A DNA stretch of 37,932 nt from JAGUXG01 sp043798435. Lineage in GTDB: Bacteria > UBA9089 > UBA9088 > JAGUXG01. Under the pieces are notes generated by a model that was given only the letters and a program-made list of their open reading frames with translations, made no database searches and was not told the DNA's origin. Position 1 is the first letter of the stretch. Every line of letters starts with the position of its first letter. The position numbers and the translations under genes were made by a program. The stretch is taken from NCBI GenBank assembly GCA_043798435.1, contig JAZDOR010000047.1:1-37932 (forward strand), in the 5' to 3' direction. Below are positions 8,014 through 15,562 of the stretch, in pieces.

Positions 8014-8150
8014 GTATGTGTTTAGCTGTTTTGCAACCTCAGTATTTATAAGGGGTTATACACCATTATTTTCTGATTTTGGAGTGCATTGACCATGTCA
8101 ATGCACGCATCGTCACTGACGATGCACTCCAAAAGGAGCTAAACACATAC
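8014..8150. repeat. 14-bp terminal inverted repeat enclosing multi-stem hairpin
   Basis: Perfect 14-bp inverted arms GTATGTGTTTAGCT (8014-8027) and AGCTAAACACATAC (8137-8150). Inside is a long palindrome, TTTTGGAGTGCAT to ATGCACTCCAAAA, containing two smaller stems (GTGCATTGAC/GTCAATGCAC and GCATCGTCA/TGACGATGC). The right arm overlaps the last codons and the stop of the DUF1641 gene. It resembles REP-like or miniature transposable elements, not a terminator, since no T-run follows. Confidence 0.75.
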
Positions 8151-8813
8151 CTCATCTTTAATGGTCCCTGATATACACCCCGGCATATTCCTGGCAAAGG
8201 TGACAAGAAACAATAATCCCTTTTGAACATCAGGATCTCTTATGGCAGAAATAAGTTTTCTTAAGCCTGGTTTAGGTGGCTCTTTCGCAAATTGCTGCAT
8301 GGTTTTGACTGCACATTCTCCCATTCCTTGTATCATGCACTGCGTCTCTTTGCCAAGAAGAATATCAATCTCTTTAGCCTCAAAGCTGGCCAAGAAATTC
8401 AGGAGTTTATTGAAGGCACCAATATTCTCTCCAGTCTTTTGGATAAGCTGTAGCGTTTCATCCTTTTCAAAGGATTCTCTGAGCATTTTTATGCTGGGTG
8501 CTGTCTCCTTAGAAATCTTTTCAATAGCTGGATATAGGTCTTCAGCTAAACCCTTTGCAGCCACCATTACATCTAAAAGTTTTATAAAGGTTGGTATATT
8601 CTCCCCAACCTTCTTAATCAAGGTTAAGGTCTCATCCCTTTCAAATCTTTCTCGCATCTCTCTAATTGTTGTCTGCGTCTCCTTAGAGACCTTTTCAAAA
8701 CCAGGAGCCAAATCTGCTATAAGGTTTTCAATGGTGTTAAGCCTATTGTATATCTCATCTATCTGGACAGCCATTCTCTCATGACCATTCGTGGGTAACG
8801 ATTTATTTACCAT
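8139..8813 (-). CDS. DUF1641 protein, partner of the SQR-like flavoprotein
   Basis: A 224-aa soluble, helical protein. Members often sit next to sulfide:quinone oxidoreductase-like genes, as here (2-bp gap after the SQR-like gene). It contains an internal duplication: about residues 34-83 and 92-141 repeat the pattern DLxPxxEKxSKETxxxIxxxRExFExDETLxLI. Near the C-terminus, LRKLISAIRDPDVQKGLLFL is the recognisable DUF1641 end. The final VCV and stop are encoded in a 14-bp inverted-repeat arm, so the native tail may have been altered. The biochemical role is unknown. Confidence 0.8.
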   Translation of the reverse strand: MVNKSLPTNGHERMAVQIDEIYNRLNTIENLIADLAPGFEKVSKETQTTIREMRERFERDETLTLIKKVGENIPTFIKLLDVMVAAKGLAEDLYPAIEKISKETAPSIKMLRESFEKDETLQLIQKTGENIGAFNKLLNFLASFEAKEIDILLGKETQCMIQGMGECAVKTMQQFAKEPPKPGLRKLISAIRDPDVQKGLLFLVTFARNMPGCISGTIKDEVCV

Positions 8814-8815
8814 CT

Positions 8816-9979
8816 TTACATCAACCCCCTAAGCATAAGATTCCAGTAAAGTGGTCTTAGCATGTGAACCTTAATTACCCAACTGAAGTAGCTTTCTATA
8901 GCTGGAGATATGCTTTCAGTATAGTTAAACTCTGCAAACAAAGCCCTCTTATACTTAGTTGGCATAGGGCATATTACCTCTCCATCATAAGTTGCCGTTG
9001 GCTCTTCACCCTTTAGAAGCGATTTCATTCGCTCTGTTAAAACCTTAGCCTGCTTTCTTATCCCTGAAGCTGTCTTTGATGTTGGAAAATCAGTGGCATC
9101 TCCAATTCCATATATATTGTTATAAGCAGTATGCACCATCCGATACTTATCACAGGTTACCCATCCGGCTGCATTTCCTATGCCCTTTGATTGCTCAATC
9201 ATAGGTTGGCCCTCGTGTGGCGGAGTAATACAGAGCAAATCAAACTTGACTGGTTCCTGTCCCTTTGTAAAGGATTTTATAACCCCTTGTTCATAATCAA
9301 CCTCTGATGGATTAAAATTTGGTATTGCCTCTATTCCTCTTTCCTTGAAAATGCTATTTAGTTTAGCGGCATAAGGCTGCCTGGAAAAGACATCGGGCAT
9401 TGAGGTGGTAAATACAAATCTGCATTTGTCCCTTATTCCTCTGCGTCTCATCTCATCTTCTGCTAACATAATAAATTTTGCAGGAGCAGCCGGGCATTTT
9501 ATAGGCATCTCACAGATAGAGGAGACTATCGTTCCACCCTCAAATTTCTTTAATGCCTCTCTGAGTTGTATAGCTCTATCAAGGGTATAAAACATAAAGA
9601 CATTTTTGCCCTTTTCAAGCCCTTCCTTCATCCCATCAGGTGCATCATAAACCAATTTAGCACCAGTAGCAATGACGAGATAATCATAAGAGATTTCGCC
9701 GTGCTTTGAAGTAGCCACTTTATTATTTTGTGGGTCTATTTTTGTAGCCTCGTCAGCGATGAGGTTAATTCCCTCATAAAATAAGTCTTTTACTGGCCTC
9801 GTAAGATTTTCTGGCGTATCCAGATCAAAGACTACCAATGTAAACGCTGGCTGGTAAAAATGTGTATCCCTCTTTTCGACAACAGTAATCTTTACTGTAT
9901 CCTCGCTAAACTCCCTTCTCATTCTGTTAGCAAACATCACCCCAGCACTCCCTCCTCCCAAAATTACAACACTCTTCAT
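8816..9979 (-). CDS. sqr: sulfide:quinone oxidoreductase-like flavoprotein
   Basis: FAD-dependent pyridine nucleotide-disulfide family protein of 387 aa. N-terminal FAD fold VVILGGGSAGV (about 4-14), second region YDYLVIATGAKL (98-109), C-terminal FAD motif GIGDATDFPTSKTASGIRKQ (about 291-310). C162 (PIKCPAAP) and C337 (EVICPM) match the two redox cysteines of SQR; C156 is a third candidate. A hydrophobic C-terminus (MLRPLYWNLMLRGLM) could touch the membrane, as in SQR. It would oxidise sulfide to polysulfide and pass electrons to quinone. A strong ribosome site (AAGGAGG) and consensus promoter precede it; DUF1641 is co-transcribed. Confidence 0.8.
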   Translation of the reverse strand: MKSVVILGGGSAGVMFANRMRREFSEDTVKITVVEKRDTHFYQPAFTLVVFDLDTPENLTRPVKDLFYEGINLIADEATKIDPQNNKVATSKHGEISYDYLVIATGAKLVYDAPDGMKEGLEKGKNVFMFYTLDRAIQLREALKKFEGGTIVSSICEMPIKCPAAPAKFIMLAEDEMRRRGIRDKCRFVFTTSMPDVFSRQPYAAKLNSIFKERGIEAIPNFNPSEVDYEQGVIKSFTKGQEPVKFDLLCITPPHEGQPMIEQSKGIGNAAGWVTCDKYRMVHTAYNNIYGIGDATDFPTSKTASGIRKQAKVLTERMKSLLKGEEPTATYDGEVICPMPTKYKRALFAEFNYTESISPAIESYFSWVIKVHMLRPLYWNLMLRGLM

Positions 9980-9997
9980 CTGTTTTTACCTCCTTCT

Positions 9998-10019
9998 GGT
10001 TCGTTTATACTTACGAACC
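9998..10019. promoter_or_regulatory. inverted repeat next to the sqr ribosome site
   Basis: GGTTCGT (9998-10004) and ACGAACC (10013-10019) form a perfect 7-bp dyad with an 8-base loop, a few bases upstream of the sqr Shine-Dalgarno. It may be an operator or an RNA hairpin controlling translation. Confidence 0.45.
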
Positions 10020-10121
10020 TCATCATTCTCAACCCAAATCTCACCCAACATTCTCTTTTTATAATATACACCACCTCCTTCTCTAATCTTGACAAAAATA
10101 TATATGAGTATTTTAATCAAC

Positions 10122-10150
10122 ATTATAATTAAAAAAATATAATCTGTCAA
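10122..10150 (-). promoter_or_regulatory. consensus sigma-70 promoter of sqr-DUF1641
   Basis: On the minus strand: TTGACA (10145-10150), exactly 17 bp, TATAAT (10122-10127). The predicted transcript start near 10115 leaves a leader of about 135 nt before the sqr ATG. The leader also holds an extra AAGGAGGTG (about 10073-10081). Confidence 0.75.
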
Positions 10151-10172
10151 GCAAAATAAATATTAAGACTAC

Positions 10173-10319
10173 GTAAGCGTTCAGCCGTCAGCCATCAGCA
10201 GTCAGCAAAGACCATAAAATCAAGACAAAAGAGGTTTTCCTAACTTCACGGCTTCCTGCTCTTTGTGCTGTAATACCTTGTAAAAGCTGAAAGCTGTCCG
10301 CTGATAGCTGAACGCTTAC
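10173..10319. repeat. GTAAG/TCAG-ended hairpin element with CAGTCAGC words
   Basis: Left end GTAAGCGTTCAG (10173-10184), right end CTGAACGCTTAC (10308-10319), a perfect 12-bp inverted pair. The interior words are GTCAGCCATCAGCAGTCAGC and GAAAGCTGTCCGCTGATAGC. It separates the UPF0280 gene from the sqr promoter; the rest of this 344-bp gap is the sqr leader. Confidence 0.85.
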
Positions 10320-10323
10320 AAGA

Positions 10324-11031
10324 CTACTCAACCAATCTGAATCCCTTTCCATATAAGCCAAGGCAGTCATCCTTAATAATAACGGCTCCTCTTATATCCT
10401 GGATATTTGTTATCTCTTTGATTGCCGTATCTATATCGCTTTTTTCTAAGATGAGGTTTCCTATCCTTGTTGCCCAGGCATCGGCGAGGGAGCCTGATTT
10501 TGCCAGCACAAGGCTCACATCAGCCTTTCCAAGGCTAATTGACCTTCCCATTACACCTGAGGATGTGCAGACAGAGATGGGCATCTCCTCTGGTTCTATA
10601 GCTATAGCCATCTTATTAAAAAGAGGGGATTTGGTATAGATGCCAACATTCCTTGCTTTCTTGCTGTCTATAAAAATGTCGCCACCATTTTCTACGATGA
10701 CCTCCTCAGAGAATAGCTTCAGCCTTCTTGCCAGCCTCTCGGCTATTGCCCCAGCTACAGCCGCCATAGGACCAACCCTTGCAGAAAAACCCGCTTCTGC
10801 CATCTCTTTGACAATTGACGGTGCATTACTTTTAGGTTTATAAGGCTCAAATGTAGTAAGATATGTAGGGTCATTAACAATATAATCCTCTATATCCCTT
10901 CTGATGTCTATAAGTATCTCTTCTGCCACATCTGCGAGGTCTTTTTCTGCACTAATCAAAATGTCAGACTCTTTTACCTTTATCCGAAAAGTGAAGAGGT
11001 CATTGCCTTTAATCAGCTTGCGATACCTCAT
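10324..11031 (-). CDS. UPF0280/COG2122 ApbE-like protein
   Basis: A 235-aa protein of the COG2122 family, distantly related to ApbE flavin transferases. Family landmarks are GPMAAVAGAIAERL (about 88-101), VENGGDIFID (about 113-122) and SVCTSSGVMG. In methanogens COG2122 genes are often next to the COG1900 and NIL-ferredoxin genes of homocysteine formation. Here it lies upstream in the same minus-strand block rather than adjacent, which supports a link to sulfide assimilation. Its reaction is not established. It is the first gene of the block, transcribed away from pfk. Confidence 0.85.
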   Translation of the reverse strand: MRYRKLIKGNDLFTFRIKVKESDILISAEKDLADVAEEILIDIRRDIEDYIVNDPTYLTTFEPYKPKSNAPSIVKEMAEAGFSARVGPMAAVAGAIAERLARRLKLFSEEVIVENGGDIFIDSKKARNVGIYTKSPLFNKMAIAIEPEEMPISVCTSSGVMGRSISLGKADVSLVLAKSGSLADAWATRIGNLILEKSDIDTAIKEITNIQDIRGAVIIKDDCLGLYGKGFRLVE

Positions 11032-11308
11032 ATCCTGATAGTCTACTGAACTTTTGCAAATTTACGCAAGTAGCAACTGAAATACCACCCCCAGAGAAGA
11101 TGACTATCAATTTTTGATGCAAAAATCCTTGAAAATAGCTTAAACTTTACCTTATATTTCTGCTACTGTAAGAAATATCTTGAATTATATAGGAATTTCC
11201 TTTTTTGGACTTTAGATGAACTTTAGATTTTCAAGATTTATAAAATATTATCCTGTAAATCTGCGAAAATCTGCGTCCCATTAATTTATCAACAAAGGAG
11301 GTAAAGTT
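11032..11308. other. divergent intergenic region, UPF0280 / pfk
   Basis: No gene. It holds repeat traces: ACTGAACTTTTGCAAATTT (11044-11062) recurs inverted at about 24372-24390, and a segment at about 11149-11196 recurs inverted at 22286-22325. A half-palindrome of CTGCGAAAATCTGCG words lies near 11260-11278. The pfk ribosome site AAGGAGG is at 11295-11301. I see no convincing promoter pair. Confidence 0.6.
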
Positions 11309-12400
11309 ATGGTCAAAAGGATTGGTGTTTCAACAGGTGGAGGGGATTGCCCAGGGCTTAATGCAGTCATTCGAGCAGTGGTAAAGAGTGCCCTGAATCT
11401 TGGTTGGGAGGTTATTGGCATCAGAAGAGGGTTTGAGGGGCTTATAGATATTAAAAAGTCAAAGCTACTCAAATCAAAGGATATTGCTGGAATACTGCAT
11501 ATAGGCGGCACAATCCTTGGCACAACAAACAGGGGCGACCCATTCAAGATGGAGGTTAAGGTTGGAAGAAAGACTGTTGTAACCGATGTTTCCGACAAAG
11601 TAATAGATGGATTCAGGAGATTAAGGCTTGATGCCTTAGTTATGATTGGTGGTGATGGAACCCTTACGATTGGCAAAAAACTTTATGATATGGGGCTACC
11701 CATTGTTGGTGTGCCAAAGACAATAGACAATGACCTTTCAGGAACAGTGATGACCTTTGGTTTTGATACGGCTGTCTCCACGGCTACTGAGGCTTTAGAT
11801 AAACTCCATTCTACAGCAGAAAGCCATCAGAGGGTGATGGTGGTTGAGGTGATGGGCAGGTATGCGGGCTGGATTGCCTTACATTCTGGGATTGCCGGGG
11901 GTGCCGATGTCATTCTTATTCCAGAAATTCCCTTTGATATGGACAGTGTCTGTGAGAAGGTAAGGGATAGATACAGGATACAGAAGAATTTCTGTATCAT
12001 TGTGGCAGCAGAGGGGGCAAAGTTAAAGGGAGGCGGTCTATTCACCAAAGAGTGCAAGGATAAAGGCAGGGTAGAGCCACTCTTGGGTGGAATTGCCGAG
12101 AATGTAGCTAAGGAGGTAGGAAGATTAACAGGAAAAGAGACAAGGTCCCTGGTCTTAGGACACCTTCAGAGGGGAGGACATCCTACAACCTTTGACAGGC
12201 TTCTTGCCACAAGATTTGGCTCTGCGGCTGTAAGGCTGATTCAAGAAGGAAAGTTCGGGAATATGGTTGCCCTTCATCCACCGAATATTACCGCAGTTCC
12301 TTTGAGCGAGGCTATTGGCAAGATGAAGACTGTTCCCCTTGATTCTGATGTAATTCAATCAGCAAAGTCTCTGGGCATATCCTTTGGAGACGGAGGGTAA
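11309..12400 (+). CDS. pfkA: 6-phosphofructokinase, group III type
   Basis: A glycolytic kinase of 363 aa phosphorylating fructose 6-phosphate. Motifs: GVSTGGGDCPGLNAVIR (about 6-22), GGDGTL (about 114-119), PKTIDND (catalytic Asp), GRYAGW, and a C-terminal GHLQRGG. The Gly in GGDGT points to ATP rather than pyrophosphate, while Lys in PKTIDND is the PPi-type residue; this mix is characteristic of group III enzymes. A strong AAGGAGG precedes the ATG. The stop TAA is the second to fourth base of a GTAATTACTCA repeat end, so the C-terminus abuts an inserted element. Confidence 0.93.
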   Translation: MVKRIGVSTGGGDCPGLNAVIRAVVKSALNLGWEVIGIRRGFEGLIDIKKSKLLKSKDIAGILHIGGTILGTTNRGDPFKMEVKVGRKTVVTDVSDKVIDGFRRLRLDALVMIGGDGTLTIGKKLYDMGLPIVGVPKTIDNDLSGTVMTFGFDTAVSTATEALDKLHSTAESHQRVMVVEVMGRYAGWIALHSGIAGGADVILIPEIPFDMDSVCEKVRDRYRIQKNFCIIVAAEGAKLKGGGLFTKECKDKGRVEPLLGGIAENVAKEVGRLTGKETRSLVLGHLQRGGHPTTFDRLLATRFGSAAVRLIQEGKFGNMVALHPPNITAVPLSEAIGKMKTVPLDSDVIQSAKSLGISFGDGG

Positions 12401-12767
12401 TTACTCAAAATCTTAGGGAGAATATTTAGCCACAGAGCTCACAGAGAGCACAGAGGAATTAGCCACGAATGCACACGAATTAACACTAATAATTCATTCG
12501 TGCCTATTCGTAATATTCGTGTTTATTCGTGGTTTATTCATCTTTCTTTGTGACCTCTAAAGTTCTCTGTGGCGTAACTATTTACCCAAGTGAAGCAGAA
12601 GACAATTGTTCACCTTTAGGGCACCGCTGAGGACGCAGAGAATTTACAAAATTTTTAAGTTTTTATTTCTCTGTGCTCTCTGCGAGCTCTGCGGTTAATC
12701 TCTTCTTCAGATGAGTAAAGTGTTACTCTGTGGCTTTTCCACAATCCTAAATTTTATGAGTAGTTAC
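12397..12767. repeat. large composite GTAA..TCA-ended element with a nested copy
   Basis: Outer ends GTAATTACTCA (12397-12407) and TGAGTAGTTAC (12757-12767). It contains CACAGAG- and CACGAAT-word hairpins, and a complete second element at 12574-12726 with ends GTAACTATTTACCCA and TGAGTAAAGTGTTAC. The nested one recurs alone, inverted, at 24202-24351. The element fills the 484-bp pfk-nikR gap, with no gene in it. Confidence 0.85.
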
Positions 12768-12769
12768 GA

Positions 12770-12930
12770 CGGAGGTTAATAAGATGGGACTGGTTCGCTT
12801 TGGTGTGTCGTTGGAAGATGTGCTTTTAGTAAACTTTGATGATTATATCAAGAAAAAGAGTTATCAGAGACGGAGGTTAATAAGATGGGACTGGTTCGCT
12901 TTGGTGTGTCGTTGGAAGATGTGCTTTTAG
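12770..12930 (+). pseudogene. tandem duplicate of the nikR 5' end
   Basis: The ribosome site, start codon and about 22 codons of nikR (from 12770; ATG 12784) are duplicated exactly 101 bp upstream of the real gene. After YIK the copy diverges and its frame runs through the second copy to a TAG at 12928, giving a 48-residue ORF that overlaps the true nikR start in another frame. It retains the first beta-strand and most of helix A of the ribbon-helix-helix only. Confidence 0.85.
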
Positions 12931-13322
12931 TAAACTTTGATGATTATATCAAAGAAAAGGGGTATCCTACAAGGTCTAAAGCCATCTCCGACCTGATAAG
13001 AGAGGCTTTAGTCAAAGAAGAGTGGCGAGGGCAAGAGAATGTTGCTGGAGCTGTCACCTTAATCTATGACCATCATAGACGGGAATTGGTAAATAAGCTG
13101 ACTGATATCCAGCACGATTTTTATAAAATAATCATCTCCTCCCAGCACGCCCATTTAGACCATAATAACTGTTTGGAAGTAGTTGTGGTGAAAGGAGATC
13201 CAGAAGAGATTAAGAAGCTCGCCAATAGGCTAAAGTCAACTAAGGGTGTCAAGCACTCTGTTTTGACTATGACTACAATTGGAAAGGAGGCTGGAAAAGA
13301 AATAAGTAAAATTGTTAGCTAA
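12885..13322 (+). CDS. nikR: nickel-responsive regulator NikR
   Basis: A 145-aa protein with an N-terminal ribbon-helix-helix DNA-binding domain (about 3-44; RFGVSLEDVLLVNFDDYIKE) and a C-terminal ACT-like nickel domain. All four high-affinity nickel ligands are present: H77, H88, H90 and C96 (QHDFY and QHAHLDHNNC), matching H76, H87, H89 and C95 of E. coli NikR. It should bind nickel and repress uptake or hydrogenase-type genes; no such gene is in this window. CGGAGG serves as ribosome site. It converges on ispE with 3 bp between stops. Confidence 0.93.
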   Translation: MGLVRFGVSLEDVLLVNFDDYIKEKGYPTRSKAISDLIREALVKEEWRGQENVAGAVTLIYDHHRRELVNKLTDIQHDFYKIIISSQHAHLDHNNCLEVVVVKGDPEEIKKLANRLKSTKGVKHSVLTMTTIGKEAGKEISKIVS

Positions 13323-13325
13323 CAG

Positions 13326-14174
13326 TTACGCATTTATTTTAGTATATACAGGTTCTGCTATCACTATAGTAAGGTCTGGAGATTGTAGATTCTTTTTTAT
13401 CCTCTCTGCTTCTTTTCTTTCCCCTACTATTCCAAAGATGACTGAGCCTGAGCCTGTCAAGGCTGAACTGCAAACACCTTCTGAGATAAGCCTCTTCTTT
13501 ATCTTAAGAAGCTGCGGGTATTTGCCAAAGACAACCCTTTCTAAATCATTATGCAAGGCATTGGCTATTCCAAAGAGGTCTTGTCTTTCAATAGCCTCCA
13601 ACATCTCTTTGGTCTCATAATCTTCACCCTTCCCATTAAAGCTCTCGTAGACCTCTTTTGTGGATATAGATACCTTTGATATGGCAAGAAGAAAGTAGCA
13701 AGGAGGGATTGGTTTTAGCCTGGTAAGTTTTGCACCTATTCCCTCGCCAAGCACTGTGCCTCCCATCAAAAAATAAGGGACATCCGCACCAAGTCTCTCA
13801 GCTAAACCAAAAATATCTTTATCTGAAACCCCCAAATCCCAGAAGGAGTTCAAACCGGATAAAACAGCAGCTGCATCCGATGAGCCACCACCTAGCCCTC
13901 CTCCTATGGGTATATTCTTTTCTAAGCTTATCTTAGCACCCTTCTTTTTGCCTGTCCATTCAAGGAGCAAAAGAGCTGCTTTTTTTATAATGTTCTCTGT
14001 TTGAGCTATTTTTTCTGGCAAGACAACAATTTTATCTTCGGATGTTATAGTGATTTTGTCATAGAGGCTTATTGATTGGAAGACTGTCTCTATATTATGA
14101 TACCCATCCTCTCTTTTATTTAATACCCGCAAGGATAGGTTTATCTTGGCAGGAGCTAATATAGTCAATGGCAT
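13326..14174 (-). CDS. ispE: 4-diphosphocytidyl-2-C-methyl-D-erythritol kinase
   Basis: GHMP kinase of the MEP isoprenoid pathway, 282 aa. It starts LTILAPAKINLSLRVLNKREDGYH, carries the ATP loop PIGGGLGGGSSDAAA (about 91-105), and ends with the third motif LTGSGSVIFGI (about 239-249). dxr at 26156-27310 is the other MEP gene in the window. The stop TAA is part of a GTAACTGTT string resembling the terminal motif of the local repeat family. Confidence 0.95.
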   Translation of the reverse strand: MPLTILAPAKINLSLRVLNKREDGYHNIETVFQSISLYDKITITSEDKIVVLPEKIAQTENIIKKAALLLLEWTGKKKGAKISLEKNIPIGGGLGGGSSDAAAVLSGLNSFWDLGVSDKDIFGLAERLGADVPYFLMGGTVLGEGIGAKLTRLKPIPPCYFLLAISKVSISTKEVYESFNGKGEDYETKEMLEAIERQDLFGIANALHNDLERVVFGKYPQLLKIKKRLISEGVCSSALTGSGSVIFGIVGERKEAERIKKNLQSPDLTIVIAEPVYTKINA

Positions 14175-14232
14175 AAACCGTATAATAGCAATTATTTACC
14201 AAAAGTGAAGTGCAAGAAAAGAATATGAGCTG

Positions 14233-14302
14233 CAGTCATTAGTCAATAGTCATTAGTAGGAGAAATTTTTTACTGATGACAAGTGACCAGTAACTAATGA
14301 CC
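14233..14302. repeat. GTCATTAGT-word hairpin
   Basis: Arms CAGTCATTAGTCAATAGTC (from 14233) and CAGTAACTAATGACC (to 14302) form an imperfect inverted pair between ispE and the S1-domain gene. Confidence 0.65.
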
Positions 14303-14333
14303 ATAAATTTTGTGTCTCTGTGGCTAAATTTAT

Positions 14334-15551
14334 TTATTTCCACTTATCTCTTCTTCTAATAATTTCACCCATTCTTGCCCCTTTCCTGTTTTGTTTTCCA
14401 AGATAGGTAGAAATATTTTTTCTTTCCTCTTCCTCAAAGACACTTTTTGCTGACAGGACCATTCTTTTATTTTCTGAGTCAATATCTATAATTTTTACAG
14501 AAATTTTATTTCCTTCCTTAAGATGGGCAACATCCTCCATCTCTCGCTTTGGAAGAAAACCATCAACCCCATCCGCCACCTCAACAAAAGCATAATTTGG
14601 AAAGACCTTTACCACTTTACCTTCCACAGTAGAACCAAGCGAGAGTGTCTCTCTCATTTTTTCCCAGGGAGAGGGAAGCGTATCTTTCAAGCTCAAAGAA
14701 ATCTTCCTATTTGTCTTATCTACACTCAGCACTATAACATCTACAATATCTCCTACCCTGACGACATCTTTGGGATGTCGTATCCTTCTAAAAGAAAGCT
14801 CAGAGATAGGAATCAAGCCCTCTATAGCACCAATGGAGACAAATGCACCAAACCCTACTACTTTGCATATCTCTCCTTTCAGCCTTTGTCCCTCTTTTAT
14901 CTCCTCAAGAAATACATCTTGTCTTTTTCTTATATCCTCTTCCTCTGCCTCTTTGATAGATAAAATAACCCGTCGAGCCTTTCTGTCAAACTCAATAATT
15001 TTTAATTTTAGCGTTTTTTCCAAATATGAGTCAAGGTTTCTTACCTTCTCTATTCTTGTGTGTGAAGCTGGAATAAAGCCTTCAATGCCAACATCAACAA
15101 GAAGCCCTCCCTTTATCTGAGAAATTATCCTTCCTTCAATCAATACATCAGCCTTAAAAGCCTCTGTTATTTTATCAAGTGCGTTTTTGAGGTCGCACCT
15201 CTTTTTTGAGAGCACCATATTCCCAAATTTATCATCAATTGAAAGGATAATTACATCTATCTCTTCTCCTATCTTTACAACCTCTTCTGGTGAGTCAAAG
15301 CGTGACAAAGAAAGCTCATTCAGGGGAACAATTCCTTCTTGTTTTCCTCCAACAGAGACAAGAACACCCTCTTCTACTATTCCCACGACCATTCCAGAAA
15401 GAATATTCCCTTGCTTTATCTTTTTAAGGTGTTTTTCAAAAAGGGGCTCTAACCTTTCTTCCTCTGGTTTTTCTGGTTTCTCTGTTAGAAGGGCAGGCGT
15501 AGATATTTTCTGCTCTAAATCCTTTATAGCACGGGCAATAACATCATCCAT
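14334..15551 (-). CDS. rpsA: four-S1-domain RNA-binding protein (ribosomal protein S1-like)
   Basis: About 405 aa from the preferred ATG at 15551 (MDDVIARAIKDLE). An upstream in-frame start at 15584 would overlap the protease gene and adds eleven unlikely residues. Four S1 repeats are visible at roughly 45-120, 125-205, 220-290 and 305-375, each with the G-x-V-x-x-I/V and G-F-x-P/G-L-x-P-x-S/E pattern (for example GFGAFVSIGAIEGLIPISEL). Bacterial S1 with four repeats aids mRNA binding at the ribosome. The basic tail (GARMGEIIRRRDKWK) fits RNA binding. A different S1-repeat regulator cannot be excluded. Confidence 0.85.
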   Translation of the reverse strand: MDDVIARAIKDLEQKISTPALLTEKPEKPEEERLEPLFEKHLKKIKQGNILSGMVVGIVEEGVLVSVGGKQEGIVPLNELSLSRFDSPEEVVKIGEEIDVIILSIDDKFGNMVLSKKRCDLKNALDKITEAFKADVLIEGRIISQIKGGLLVDVGIEGFIPASHTRIEKVRNLDSYLEKTLKLKIIEFDRKARRVILSIKEAEEEDIRKRQDVFLEEIKEGQRLKGEICKVVGFGAFVSIGAIEGLIPISELSFRRIRHPKDVVRVGDIVDVIVLSVDKTNRKISLSLKDTLPSPWEKMRETLSLGSTVEGKVVKVFPNYAFVEVADGVDGFLPKREMEDVAHLKEGNKISVKIIDIDSENKRMVLSAKSVFEEEERKNISTYLGKQNRKGARMGEIIRRRDKWK

Positions 15552-15562
15552 TTTATTAGTTT

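Noticed and set aside
8242..8784. 180-aa plus-strand ORF opposite DUF1641
   Set aside because: It is antisense to a recognised gene, has serine-rich shadow composition and no ribosome site.
10088..10116. Plus-strand TTGACA-17-TTTAAT opposite the sqr promoter
   Set aside because: No plus-strand gene follows, and the 90-aa ORF there is a shadow across sqr.
14523..14963. 146-aa plus-strand ORF opposite the S1-domain gene
   Set aside because: Shadow frame within a clear four-S1-repeat protein.
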